64,000 nt of DNA, taken from positions 186,001-250,000 of the forward strand of contig NW_026570333.1 of NCBI RefSeq assembly GCF_019649055.1, read 5' to 3'. A model generated the notes under the pieces. That model was given only the letters and a program-made list of their open reading frames with translations, did no database searches and was not told where the DNA came from. How positions within the stretch are numbered: the stretch's first letter is position 1; each line of letters opens with the position of its first letter. This DNA is from Paramacrobiotus metropolitanus. Lineage: Eukaryota; Tardigrada; Eutardigrada; Parachela; Macrobiotidae. Made by a program: the position numbers and the translations under genes. This document shows positions 35,180-48,310 of this stretch, piece by piece.

Positions 35180-37092
35180 GGGATATTACTGCCATAACAA
35201 ACTTCCAGATCTCCGGCATGGGGGACATCATTGCCCGAACAAAATTATTGGTGTCCGGCATGGGGACTGCCGAATGAAATTACTGGTGTCCGGCATGGGA
35301 AATATTGCCGGAATGAAATTACTGGTGTCCGGCATGGGAGACATTATTGCCGGAAAGAAATTATTGTGTCCGCCATGGGGACATTATTGCCGGAATCAAA
35401 TTACTGGTGTCCGGCATGGGGACATTATTGTCGGAATGAAATTGCTGGTGTCCGGCATGGGGACATTATTGCCGGAATGAAATTGTTGGTGTCCGGCATG
35501 GGGACATTATTGCCGGAATGAAATTGTTGGTGTCCGGCATGGGGACATTTTGCCGGAATGAAATTATTGTGTCCGGCATGGGGACATTATTGCCGGAATG
35601 AAATTACTGGTGTCCGGCATGGGGACATTATTGCCGGAATTACTGGTGTCCGGCATGGGGAAATTATTGCCGGAATGAAATTACTGGTGTCCGGCATGGG
35701 GACATTATTGCGGAATGAAATTGTTGGTGTCCGGCATGGGGACATTATTGCCGGAATGAAATTTGGTGTCCGGCATGGGGACATTATTGCCGGAATGAAA
35801 TTATTGGTGTCCGGCATGGGGACATTATTGCCGAATGAAATTACTGGTGTCCGGCATGGGGAAATTATTGCCGGAATGAAATTACTGGTGTCCGGCATGG
35901 GACATTATTGCCGGAATGAAATTGTTGGTGTCCGGCATGGAACATTATTGCCGGAATGAAATTGTTGGTGTCCGGCATGGGGACATTACTGCCGGAATGA
36001 AATTATTGGTGTCCGGCATGGGGACATTACTGCCGGAATGAAATTATTGGTGTCCGGCATGGGGACATTACTGCCGGAATGAAATTATTGGTGTCCGGCA
36101 TGGGAATATTGCCGGAATGAAATTACTGGTGTCCGGCATGGGGAAGTTATTGCCGGAATGAAATTACTGGTGTCCGGCATGGGGACATTATTGCCGGAAT
36201 GAAATTACTGGTGTCCGGCATGGAGACATTATTGCCGGAATGAAATTGTTGGTGTCCGCATGGGGACATTATTGCCGGAATGAAATTGTTGGTGTCCGGC
36301 ATGGGGACATTATTGCCGGAATGAAATTATTGGTGTCCGGCATGGGGACATTATTGCCGGAATGAAATTACTGGTGTCCGGCATTGGGGACATTATTGCC
36401 GGAATGAAATTACTGGTGTCCGGCATGGGGACATTATTGCCGGAATGAAATTACTGGTGTCCGGCATGGGGACATTAGTGCGGAATGAAATTGTTGGTGT
36501 CCGGCATGGGGACATTGCCGGAATGAAATTGTTGGTGTCCGGCATGGGGACATTATTGCCGGAATGAAATTATTGGTGTCCGGCATGGGGACATTATTGC
36601 CGGAATGAAATTACTGGTGTCGGCATGGGACATTATTGCCGGAATGAAATTGTTGGTGTCCGGCATGGGGACATTATTGCCGGAATGAAATTATTGGTGT
36701 CCGGCATGGGGACATTATTGCCGGAATGAAATTATTGGTGTCCGGCATAGGGGACATTATTGCCGGAATGAAATTATTGGTGTCCGGCATGGGGACATAT
36801 TGCCGGAATGAAATTGTTGGTGTCCGGCATGGGGACATTATTGCCGGAATGAAATTATTGGTGTCCGGCATGGGGGACATTATTGCCGGAATGAAATTGT
36901 TGGTGTCCGGCATGAGGGACATTATTGCCGGAATGAAATTGTTGGTGTCCGGCATGGGGGACATTATTGCCGGAATGAAATTGTTGGTGTCCGGCATGGG
37001 GGACAGTATTGCCGGAATGAAATTATTGGTGTCGGCATGGGGACATTATTGCCGGAATGAAATTATTGGTTGTCCGGCATGGGGGACATTAG
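35180..37092 (+). repeat. 41-bp tandem array, left terminus
   Basis: About 46 copies of a unit containing TGGTGTCCGGCATGGGGAC and ATTATTGCCGGAATGAAATT. Many copies carry one-base gains or losses and T/C changes, so it is less uniform than the right array. Each unit can pair TCCGGC with GCCGGA. Open frames here are periodic read-through, not genes. Confidence 0.95.
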
Positions 37093-37099
37093 AATAGAA

Positions 37100-40000
37100 T
37101 AGAATATAGTAGTAGAATATGGTTGCCTAGCTGACGGATGTAGGTGCCCATGGACTGATATGTTTTACAGACAAGACATGAGTGTTGTTAGTCAGTTTTG
37201 ATTTACCGATAAATATCCAGCGCACCGGTGGGGAAACGGAAGTGCCGGGACGACTGCAAATAACTCCACCAAAGCAGATCGCAAAAAAAGATTATGCGTG
37301 CCGTTTAATTTTGTTGCATTTAACTGTTTCAGGTTTTTTTATGAACGAAACATTTGAAACTAACGATCAGTAGTGGTAAAAAAATCTTATCAAGAACGAT
37401 TGCCTGCGGCCTTCCGCGACTGTACTGTGAGCTCGAAGAGCAGGCCACCTTCCACTTTGACAGTGCTCTCAGTCCAACTGAAAAGGTCACGCTGGCTTGA
37501 TTGAAATTCATGCATGTTAGGCATGATTCACAAGAGGTTAGGATGACAAACAATCCAGACTTATCACCATTAGACCACAGCCTAAAATAAATGGTTAAAA
37601 AAATTTCGCATGGGAGGAAGCCTTGCACTGTCCCCGGGTTGAGCAGTATTTTGATGCATGCCAGCTCTGGTTTTGACCTCACTGGAACTCGAAACACGCC
37701 CTCAGTGTAGAAAATTTTAGTGTAAAAGATGCTGGAGACATCGGGCAACTATGTAAAAAATGAATAATTATTTATTTGTTGACGGCTGGCTTGTGGTAAT
37801 TTTTTGAGAAAACAACCCCAACTTGGCTGAGCAGGGCTGTAGTTGATATCGCGTTAATATCACGTAAATTTCTCACCATTGTTTTATAAACAAACATTGC
37901 CTTTGCTACAAAGGCAGTGTTTTGGCTATGGTTAGAATCTGCAGTTTGTTGCTACAGCCTGTCGGGCTACACAAAATTGTAACTAAATATTCAAAATCAA
38001 TAACGATTAGAACCCCGGCACGTCTTTTAAAAAGCGGCGCATACACCATATGGATCTCAGCACTTTATTCTGTGGATAAAAGAGATCTGAAAATACAGGG
38101 GTGCCGCGCCAAGTTCGGACAGTTGCGCAAATTAAATTTAAAAATATTTCTGCACTTGTTTTTACTTTTTATTTTGCACTTATCTAGTGCAACTTTTTAT
38201 TGCGGATCTGAATATGCTAAATCTTGGAATGCTAGATGGGGTAGCAAGCAGCCAACCGGTTAAAACAAGTTAAAACAATTAAAACATGCGGTAGTGGTTA
38301 CCTCCAGAGGGCTTATAACTGACCTTCTGGAAAATTCCCCAAGTGATATTTTTTCACTGACTTTTTTATAAACTGTTGAGTGGCCCTAAAGGTATGTGGT
38401 ATGGGTGAGAAAAAGCTTTCTCGTGATTGGTGCTCGCGGTGACCTAAAAGAAGTTGTATCTCCCTTATTCTCGCATAGGTTTGTATGTTAACACTCGCAC
38501 AATTTCACGTTCGATTTACGTCGGCTTTTCCTGTGCGCCATTAGGCAGCTCCAATCACGATCGTGCAACACGCCCATTTCCGGCTGTGTTACGAGGCTTT
38601 TACACACTTGCGCCAAATTTAACATTCCAGTTACAGTTTGCCTGATCTGATTTTTTTTATCATTTCCTGATTTTTTTATAATTCATTTACTTTTGTGCTT
38701 CGCAGAGTGCAGTTTAAGTTCCGATATTAGAAAATCTGGGTCGACCCATTGTAGTTTTGTAAGTTTTTTAATCTTATCGTCGGTATTATAGAGTATTGAT
38801 TTGCAGAGCAAGACTGGGACGCTCAGTAATACCCTTGTCATGGGCCTTGTGCCTGCGAAAAATATCGTTTTCTGAATAATTTATTTTAACTCGTTCTTCA
38901 AAGTTTGCGATATCTACCGTAGCTCAAAAACACAGCCAGCAGCGCACATCTGCAGAATCTACGAGAAAAGATGGTCGATGTGACGATGTTAAGTCTACTT
39001 TTCAAATGGAGTCGACTCCTGGGTAGTTAGCCGTGTTTATTTGAGCCGTCACTATGGCAAATTCGGTTCTTAGTTTTGCGAGATGGACTCATCTAGGAAG
39101 CCGAGGCTCCCATTTACTCTGAGGAACTGGTCTCCATTGCGCTATTTCCAGATAATAACAATCACAACAATGTAACGAACTGCTTATCTTCTGACGTACG
39201 GGATCGATAAACATATTCGGACGTTTCATCAGTGAGCTCTTCGGTTTCTGTATAAACCAGCAATTCAACTTGCTCTGACTCTGAGGCTGTTTTTACACGG
39301 TTGCTGCTGAGGTCGACCTCAGACGCGGTGTTCACACGGCTCTAATTAGCAAATGATATTATTTTACATTTTAGATTATTTTGGAGGAAAACATATTATC
39401 AATAATGAAAAGCAAAGAAAACTATCGAATAACAATCATGCCTCAACCACCTAAATAATCAGCAAATAAAATATTGGTGAGATTAAATTAGCGCAGTCTG
39501 CTACAAAGCCAGTCCGAGGAGACGGTAGAATCGCGGACAGAGCGATTTTATAGTCTCCTGTGTCACAAACTTTTCTTCCCGTATCAACAAAACAATTTTC
39601 CTAAATGTCAAATGGTATTAAAATATGCTGCATGACAGGATCTAGCAACGTACGTTGTCCGATTTGAAAACAAAAATCTGGTCGAGCGTAAATAAGGAAA
39701 ACGTGTCACCTCCGGTTCGGAGTGTTCCCGTTTTGTTGGCCAAAATTACAACAGTTGGTCTGCTTTCCTAAAATTTGATCTAGTTTGATAGCTTATCAAA
39801 TTCTCTAGGAATACATGTAAGGCTAGAGAGCGTGGCACAACTACAGAATTTGTTTTCGGTTTTTTAAGCATTTATTGCGCCTGAGCGGCAGTAGAAATTG
39901 TGCGAGTGTTAAGCAGAGCGCCTGAAAGAATGTGGTTGCCAAGCGCTTAGAGATACAGAATTTCGAGATGATGTTTTCGAAGAATAAAACATGCATTAAA

Positions 40001-42425
40001 GGATTTTTGTAGTCTATCTGTTATCTACCAAGCATGCGACAAAATACAGCTGGCAGAAGAACCGAAAAAAAACCGATAAAGCAGTTGGCAAATAAATTTT
40101 TTGCTGGTGCGAAAATGTGTTGCAGCGGGATGTCGCGGGCCTTTTGGGCAAACACAAGAGCTTAAAGTGTTGCTCGGTGCTTAGCCAACAAGTTATTTTC
40201 ACATACTAGACACATCCACCTTCCGCGATTCTTGTGCAAGCTCTCAAAGGGCACCGTCCACCATTCTGACGGTGCCTCCAGTAATACTGCAAAGGTCACG
40301 TCGCCATCATTGAAACAGAATGGAATCAGGCGAATTGAGAAAGGGCTATGAATGGCAAACAGCCCAGAATAAACTTTTTCAGACTATAGCATCAGTGGAA
40401 ATTCTTAACAAATTTCAAGTGGGAGGGAGACTAGGATGATCCTTGGGTCGAACCATTTTATTCAGGTCTGCTTCGATTTAAATCTCGCTGTATTGCAAGC
40501 CACGCCCTCAGCCTAACGACCCATAGTGAAAAAGATGCCTAACACGTACGGTAACAATAAAAAAATTGAATAAGTAGTAATTTTTTGGTGTGTGACCTAC
40601 AGTTATTTTTAAGAGAAACTGTTCGAACTTGGCGCGGCACCCTGTAATTGAACATTTTACTTAACTACGCTACAGGATTCCAAGGTTTTTGAGCCGGCAA
40701 AAATCACCGTCCCTCAAATCTACTTGGCGCAAACGCATACGAACTCAGCTTCATTTTTTAAGGAAACATTACACTGGTTTCAGCAGCTAAAAAAATTGTA
40801 CAGTACCGTATATAGGAATCCATCCAGTGAGTTTGAGCTGCTTACGGTTTTCCAGAAAACAATCCAAAATAAGGCCCGCCATTTTGGCGTGTTTTTACGC
40901 CATATCTGAATTAAGACAAAGAAAGCCAAATTTCTAAGGACACTTGTATCGTAATCTGAAAACAGTGAACTTAATATAGATGCAGCCCGGCAATTGTGTT
41001 AATTAACTTACAAAATATTGTTTCCCGCCATTTGTATTTTTGTTTTACATATATTAATGGTTACGGAAAATTTTAATGGGGAATGGGCCCGATAAGCCAG
41101 CATAAAAAACCGGCATTATTCAATATATCGGTAATAAGCCGAGAGGTGATCAAGGGTTGGGGTCGGTGGTAACTTTTTTATCGCTTATTACCGCCCTTCC
41201 AAAATATTCAGCAACCGATATCTTTAAGGGATTTTTTCTGGAAACTGTTGAGTGGCCAAAAACTTAAGGCGCCTTCAAAACAAATTCTCTCTCCCATAGA
41301 CTTGTATGTTACAAAGTGCCCGCTAAAATATTATTACGTCTTTGCCTAGCGCACAATTCAAAGTAACCGTCAGTTGATATTTTCTTGAATGAAGCACTGA
41401 ATGCTTTGACCAACTTTAATGTCAACAGGGATGTCTATTGCATAGGCGGGAAGATGGAGGTGCCAGACTAAAGAAAAGAAGCCTTACAAAGCTATGGCCA
41501 AAAAAGTTATGCTTGCTTTTAAATTTTGTTGGAGCATAACATCTGGGGTTAATTCTGTAAATAAACAAGCTAGAGTTGGCATCTGGTAAACTTTGAACAA
41601 GTTTTTGTCACAAACGAAAATTTCTAATGTTTCGTCGCTGCTTGGCGGGCGTGCAAGTGAGGTCACCGTAAAATTATTCGACAGTGCCAAATTCAAATTG
41701 TAAAGGTCACACAAGAGTTGGGGGCATGGTTTGTTCTCAGGTGTATTACGTTGCACGCCTAGTTGGGACAGTCTTATCACTTTTGGGCTAGAGTGACAAC
41801 GGAATTTTTGTTAAATTTTAAGTGGAAGGAAGGATTTTACGGTAGATGGGTCCGGTTGCATTTTTAAAGGGTTTGCTCTGATTGTGATCTCACTGCAATT
41901 TGAAACGTGGTCTCAGCATCAAATCTTTAAGTGCAATAGGTGCTGGACACATATTCTGTAGGACAAACAAGTAAAAGTTAAATAATTATTTATTTGTTGA
42001 CGACTGGCCTACAGTAATTTATTGTAAAAACGGCACCAACCTGGCTGCATATTGTACTAATTTAAAAAGTCCGGGAGCCCATTAAATTAGTACAATATCA
42101 AACGGATTCACCGTTTTCAACTTACAATTCATGTTTATCTAGATAATGCAGCAGTATAATAATTTTTTCGGGCGTCGATTTAAGTACATCAGGCATTCCA
42201 GCCGGTAGTGCTTGACGTGACCGATCAGTGCTCGCAGTGACAACGGAGTCTAGGGTGCTTCACACAAACCTTAGGTTCGAAAGTTGAAGATTCATAAATT
42301 AGAGCAGTGCCGTTACCTCAAATATGATCTAGTAGGCAAGAGGTAAAATTTTACTCTCCCATTTCTACTTATTAACGAATGAGAAAATCTCATTCCAGCC
42401 ACCTCACGTCAAACTTTGCCAATAA
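37100..42425. repeat. Foldback interior with a triplicated module
   Basis: Three diverged copies of a block of about 450 bp lie at 37,400-37,840, 40,200-40,650 and 41,600-42,060. They share cgccctcag, aaaagatgc(t/c), ..aataattatttatttgttgac..ctggc and aacttggc. The first two are followed about 1 kb later by another shared block (aactgttgagtggcc near 38,370 and 41,243), so the module is about 1.2 kb. The first block is open on the minus strand for 139 codons (37329-37748) and the other two keep similar residues (EGV..VRSK) with stops. It may be a decayed repeated ORF; not recognised. Confidence 0.55.
42049..42098. repeat. 17-bp-arm perfect inverted repeat
   Basis: Arms 42049-42065 and 42082-42098 are exact reverse complements; inside the foldback interior. 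Confidence 0.9.
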
Positions 42426-42430
42426 GGCCC

Positions 42431-45400
42431 TCATGCCGGACACCAGTAATTTCATTCCGGCAATAATGTCCCCCATGCCGGACACCAGTAATTTAATTCC
42501 GGCAATAATGTCCCCCATAGCGGACACCAGTAATGCATTCCGGCAATAATGTCCCCATGCCGGACACCAGTAATTTCATTCCGGCAATAATGTCCCCATG
42601 CCGGACACCAGTAATTTCATTCCGGCAATAATGTCCCCATGCCGGACACCAGTAATTTCATTCCGGCAATAATGTCCCCATGCCGGACACCAGTAATTTC
42701 ATTCCGGCAATAATGTCCCCCATGCCGGACACCAGTAATTTCATTCCGGCAATAATGTCCCCCATGGCGGACACCAGTAATTTCATTCCGGCAATAATGT
42801 CCCCATGCCGGACACCAGTAATTTCATTCCGGCAATAATGTCCCCATGCCGGACACCAGTAATTTCATTCCGGCAATAATGTCCCCCATGGCGGACACCA
42901 ATAATTTCATTCCGGCAATAATGTCCCCATGCCGGACACCAGTAATTTCATTCCGGCAATAATGTCCCCATGCCGGACACCAGTAATTTCATTCCGGCAA
43001 TAATGTCCCCATGCCGGACACCAGTAATTTCATTCCGGCAATAATGTCCCCATGCCGGACACCAGTAATTTCATTCCGGCAATAATGTCCCCCATGGCGG
43101 ACACCAGTAATTTCATTCCGGCAATAATGTCCCCATGCCGGACACCAGTAATTTCATTCCGGCAATAATGTCCCCATGCCGGACACCAGTAATTTCATTC
43201 CGGCAATAATGTCCCCATGCCGGACACCAGTAATTTCATTCCGGCAATAATGTCCCCATGCCGGACACCAGTAATTTCATTCCGGCAATAATGTCCCCAT
43301 GCCGGACACCAGTAATTTCATTCCGGCAATAATGTCCCCATGCCGGACACCAGTAATTTCATTCCGGCAATAATGTCCCCATGCCGGACACCAGTAATTT
43401 CATTCCGGCAATAATGTCCCCATGCCGGACACCAGTAATTTCATTCCGGCAATAATGTCCCCATGCCGGACACCAGTAATTTCATTCCGGCAATAATGTC
43501 CCCATGCCGGACACCAGTAATTTCATTCCGGCAATAATGTCCCCCATGGCCGGACACCAGTAATTTCATTCCGGCAATAATGTCCCCATGGCGGACACCA
43601 GTAATTTCATTCCGGCAATAATGTCCCCATGGCGGACACCAGTAATTTCATTCCGGCAATAATGTCCCCATGCCGGACACCAGTAATTTCATTCCGGCAA
43701 TAATGTCCCCATGCCGGACACCAGTAATTTCATTCCGGCAATAATGTCCCCATGCCGGACACCAGTAATTTCATTCCGGCAATAATGTCCCCATGCCGGA
43801 CACCAGTAATTTCATTCCGGCAATAATGTCCCCATGCCGGACACCAGTAATTTCATTCCGGCAATAATGTCCCCATGCCGGACACCAGTAATTTCATTCC
43901 GGCAATAATGTCCCCATGCCGGACACCAGTAATTTCATTCCGGCAATAATGTCCCCATGCCGGACACCAGTAATTTCATTCCGGCAATAATGTCCCCATG
44001 CCGGACACCAGTAATTTCATTCCGGCAATAATGTCCCCATGCCGGACACCAGTAATTTCATTCCGGCAATAATGTCCCCATGCCGGACACCAGTAATTTC
44101 ATTCCGGCAATAATGTCCCCATGCCGGACACCAGTAATTTCATTCCGGCAATAATGTCCCCCATGCCGGACACCAGTAATTTCATTCCGGCAATAATGTC
44201 CCCATGCCGGACACCAGTAATTTCATTCCGGCAATAATGTCCCCCATGCCGGACACCAGTAATTTCATTCCGGCAATAATGTCCCCATGCCGGACACCAG
44301 TAATTTCATTCCGGCAATAATGTCCCCATGCCGGACACCAGTAATTTCATTCCGGCAATAATGTCCCCATGGCGGACACCAATAATTTGATTCCGGCAAT
44401 AATGTCCCCATGCCGGACACCAGTAATTTCATTCCGGCAATAATGTCCCCATGCCGGACACCAGTAATTTCATTCCGGCAATAATGTCCCCATGCCGGAC
44501 ACCAGTAATTTCATTCCGGCAATAATGTCCCCATGCCGGACACCAGTAATTTCATTCCGGCAATAATGTCCCCATGCCGGACACCAGTAATTTCATTCCG
44601 GCAATAATGTCCCCATGCCGGACACCAGTAATTTCATTCCGGCAATAATGTCCCCATGCCGGACACCAGTAATTTCATTCCGGCAATAATGTCCCCATGC
44701 CGGACACCAGTAATTTCATTCCGGCAATAATGTCCCCATGCCGGACACCAGTAATTTCATTCCGGCAATAATGTCCCCATGCCGGACACCAATAATTTCA
44801 TTCCGGCAATAATGTTCCCCATGCCGGACACCAGTAATTTCATTCCGGCAATAATGTCCCCATGCCGGACACCAGTAATTTCATTCCGGCAATAATGTCC
44901 CCATGCCGGACACCAGTAATTTCATTCCGGCAATAATGTCCCCATGCCGGACACCAGTAATTTCATTCCGGCAATAATGTCCCCATGCCGGACACCAGTA
45001 ATTTCATTCCGGCAATAATGTCCCCATGCCGGACACCAGTAATTTCATTCCGGCAATAATGTCCCCATGCCGGACACCAGTAATTTCATTCCGGCAATAA
45101 TGTCCCCATGCCGGACACCAGTAATTTCATTCCGGCAATAATGTCCCCATGCCGGACACCAGTAATTTCATTCCGGCAATAATGTCCCCATGGCGGACAC
45201 CAATAATTTGATTCCGGCAATAATGTCCCCATGCCGGACACCAGTAATTTCATTCCGGCAATAATGTCCCCCATGCCGGACACCAGTAATTTCATTCCGG
45301 CAATAATGTCCCCATGCCGGACACCAGTAATTTCATTCCGGCAATAATGTCCCCATGCCGGACACCAGTAATTTCATTCCGGCAATAATGTCCCCATGCC

Positions 45401-46048
45401 GGACACCAGTAATTTCATTCCGGCAATAATGTCCCCATGCCGGACACCAGTAATTTCATTCCGGCAATAATGTCCCCATGCCGGACACCAGTAATTTCAT
45501 TCCGGCAATAATGTCCCCATGGCGGACACCAATAATTTGATTCCGGCAATAATGTCCCCATGCCGGACACCAGTAATTTCATTCCGGCAATAATGTCCCC
45601 ATGCCGGACACCAGTAATTTCATTCCGGCAATAATGTCCCCATGCCGGACACCAGTAATTTCATTCCGGCAGTAATGTCCCCATGCCGGACACCAGTAAT
45701 TTCATTCCGGCAATAATGTCCCCATGCCGGACACCAGTAATTTCATTCCGGCAATAATGTCCCCATGGCGGACACCAATAATTTGATTCCGGCAATAATG
45801 TCCCCATGCCGGACACCAATAATTTCATTCCGGCAATAATGTCCCCATGCCGGACACCAGTAATTTCATTCCGGCAATAATGTCCCCATGCCGGACACCC
45901 AGTAATTTCATTCCGGCAATAATGTCCCCATGGCGGACACCAGTAATTTCATTCCGGCAATAATGTCCCCATGCCGGACACCATAATTTCATTCCGGCAA
46001 TAATGTCCCCATGCCGGACACCAGTAATTTCATTCCGGCAATAATGTC
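42431..46048 (-). repeat. 41-bp tandem array, right terminus
   Basis: About 88 copies in the reverse orientation to the left array, much more uniform. A rarer variant (GCGGACACCAATAATTTGATT) recurs at about 44,371, 45,192, 45,521 and 45,767. Spacings are close to whole multiples of 41 bp (20, 8 and 6 units), pointing to block duplication inside the array. Confidence 0.95.
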
Positions 46049-46322
46049 CTTACGGTAACCAGTGTCCCTCAGTTGTTTTAGACAGGTAACGCTGTGGTAA
46101 CGCTGGTGGCAGCTTTTCAAAGGTCACCGATTGACCTGAAAATCAGCTTTCCGTTGTAGGTCCCCCATGTCACCATTCTGGCCAAAGGGTTATGGTTTTG
46201 GAGATTTTGGAGATTTTTTTTGGGGACACGGCAAAAATGTCCGGGGGGACAGGGGGGACATTTTTGCCGGTCACAAGTGTGAGCGACCGATACCGCGGAA
46301 TTGCCCCCCAAAAAGAATCCAT

Positions 46323-47440
46323 TAATGACCTAAGAATTAAAGACCATATTCTATTCTAATAAATTTAACTGCAAAAGTGGCTGTCTGCGGCAACAGCAGG
46401 CTATTAACTGTAAATGTCAATTTAACCGCCGGCAAACCGAATATTTACGTTGTACACTGCCAGAGGGCTGTGTTACACAGCAAGCATCAATAGGTACTTT
46501 CAGTTCTGACTGCCTTATGATAATGCAGCTTAACGGACTGTGCGTCATGGTCCTATGAGTCATTCAGAGATAACGCAAGCGTTGTGCATTGGTTTCTTGC
46601 AACAGTCAACACATGCCCACTTTAAGGGAACACTGCCAAACGGAAAATCTAGTCTCGACTAGATTTTCCGTTGGCCATCGTTGACTTATCCATGCATTGT
46701 GCGTGTTACGCGTTACACGGTTACACGAGTGCAATGCAACTGCAATGCATTGCACGTTAATGCTGTTAATACTGTGTTATTGACGCTGTGTAATAACAAA
46801 TTCAGATTTAACATAATTACAACGCAGAGAGATATATGCTACCATTAATTTATTGACTTTGAGATGACATTCATTACTAATTAGGTGGTAATTTCGCGCA
46901 ATAATTATTAATTAAGCAATATTAAAGCTAACTCGATAGTCATTCAAGACGGCAGTAATTAGCTTTACCGATGTATTGAAGATAAATGGATATACAGTAA
47001 CATTTTCGCGCTCTTTTTTGCATGTGCGATGTGAAGATGCATAAAGTACATGTACTCGGTTGTTTATCAACAGGCTGACTTAGCGTAAGTTCGGTCATTC
47101 ACTTATCGCGGCAGTGACAGTTGGTATGTTATCGCATTATTGGGTAGTTTTTTCCGCGTCATTTGTTGTTACTCACTGCCACTTGGCTTTTTGTAAGTCT
47201 GACTTGCGGTAAGCCAACAGAAATGAATCTCTATAATAAGTAGAAGAAAGACAAGGTGCAGTCTTAGGTGCCACCTTCGTAACATGAATCCCGACAGAAG
47301 ACGCACAAGCGCAGCACTGGGGGCATGCGTAGGCTCAGTAGGCTGATTTGGTTTGCGACAAACGTATTTCGCTGGTTCGCTTTATGAAAACAACGTAACA
47401 TTGCTAAAAAGTAAAAACGAACTGTACAGAGGACGCCAAC
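46323..47440. other. Intergenic with palindrome at 46,635-46,675
   Basis: No gene seen. A hairpin at 46,635-46,675 has 13-bp exact arms (46641-46653 and 46658-46670) around CTCG, with further pairing outward (GCCAA/TTGGC). Confidence 0.7.
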
Positions 47441-47441
47441 A

Positions 47442-47612
47442 TTAGTGCATTTGCGTTTCTTACTTGTATGTGTACAAATCACGCATACATCTATACAAGT
47501 AGGCAAAAGTAAGCCGGGCCAGCCAATGGCAATTGCGAAAACGTCTTAGTTGTATGCATGTATGCGTGATTTGTACACATACAAGTTGCAGCGCTAATGC
47601 ACTAATGTCTTA
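47442..47612. mobile_element. Small hairpin element (MITE-like)
   Basis: Arms of about 60 bp (47442-47503 and about 47550-47612) are reverse complements, sharing ttgtatgtgtacaaatcacg and cattagtgcatt. No ORF. Confidence 0.7.
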
Positions 47613-47914
47613 CATCTTATGTAATCACAAAACGCGCGCAACCAGGCCCTTTTCTGAACTCAAACAGCCAAATATTTGAGACTGGCCATCGGCCTGCTGA
47701 TATTGATACCTCCATCTTGCGCATTTCTCAACGAAAACCATCGACCAATACCAATTTCAAGAATTTTGATACTAATTTATGAGATCTAAAAGAAAATCGA
47801 CGTATCTAAAGTTTGTCGTAGACATAGCATAGGATTTGAATCCACGATTTCCTTTCAGTTTTCACACAGAAATCGTATGCTTTGTCCACGAAAAGCTAAA
47901 ATGGCTCATTCTTA

Positions 47915-48290
47915 GAATTGTTTTCTCTTTCTTTTGAGATATTGCTTGATGGTTTTCGTTGGTAAGTGCGCAAGGTGTCGTGGGAGTGTTGGTCGAACAG
48001 GACGGCGGATCGGAAGCGAAACAGGCCGACCTCTTCATCACGCAGTGCCGCGGACGCCGGGACGTTGTCATAACTTTGGTTTCCCAAATTCTGCGGCAGC
48101 GACCAGATCGTTCTCATGTGGACCAACCGTGTCGTGACCTTTGTGGAGTCAAAGTGAATGGCCTGCCCGCCGTCCATATCCTGAATGCATCCCACCCGCC
48201 ACGTGACGTCAGGCTGCGATCGACGGTCATGTTCTTCTGGCTAACCTGTGCGCCATCCGTCAATAGCGGCCGATACCACAGCATCGGTCC
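47915..48290 (-). pseudogene. F-box/SH3-like family exon 1 fragment, copy 3
   Basis: On the minus strand, W-Y-R-P-L-L-T-D-G-A-Q then, in another frame, G-C-I-Q-D-M-D-G and H-F-D-S-T-K-V match the SH3-like start of the 52-kb copy. The frame shifts around 48,190-48,210, and similarity stops near 47,980. A decayed, truncated copy. Confidence 0.75.
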
Positions 48291-48310
48291 CAAGAATCCC
48301 TAACGGGCTA

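Larger units (their letters stand above)
34959..46281. mobile_element. Giant foldback transposon (11.3 kb)
   Basis: Left and right ends are inverted copies: CACA(AC/CT)TGTGACCGG, then a nested hairpin (CGGCAAAAATGTCC / GGACATTTTTGCCG), then about 200 bp of shared sequence up to GGGACACTGGTTACCGTA. Then come arrays of a 41-bp repeat in opposite orientation (35,180-37,092 and 42,431-46,048). Target duplication AGCGA (34953-34957 and 46282-46286), or 6 bp with one mismatch. The empty site is provided by the paralogue at 52.2 kb. The 5.3-kb interior has no intact transposase. Termini built of subrepeats are what defines Drosophila FB elements, but the sequence here is not FB. Confidence 0.9.
34162..46322 (-). 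pseudogene. F-box/SH3-like family exon 1, copy 2, split by transposon
   Basis: Two pieces on the minus strand, 46322-46282 and 34958-34162, are exon 1 of the family seen intact at 52.2 kb. The upstream piece starts ATGGATTC and encodes MDS-x-x-G-A-I-P-R-Y-R; the downstream piece resumes with LLADATQ..WWLGYIQDMDG. The frame continues through the target duplication, so the gene was one exon before the 11.3-kb insertion. A TGA at 34385-34387 sits where the 52-kb copy has CAC. The conserved donor (GCCG|gttagt) is kept at 34,162. No F-box exon follows. Confidence 0.85.

Noticed and set aside
35231-37097. Long open frames with repeated peptides in the 41-bp arrays
   Set aside because: The frames follow from the repeat period and switch at every indel; there is no start context, and similar frames appear on both strands.
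42431-46048. CRISPR array
   Set aside because: Units are contiguous, with no unique spacers, in a eukaryotic setting; the array is a transposon arm.
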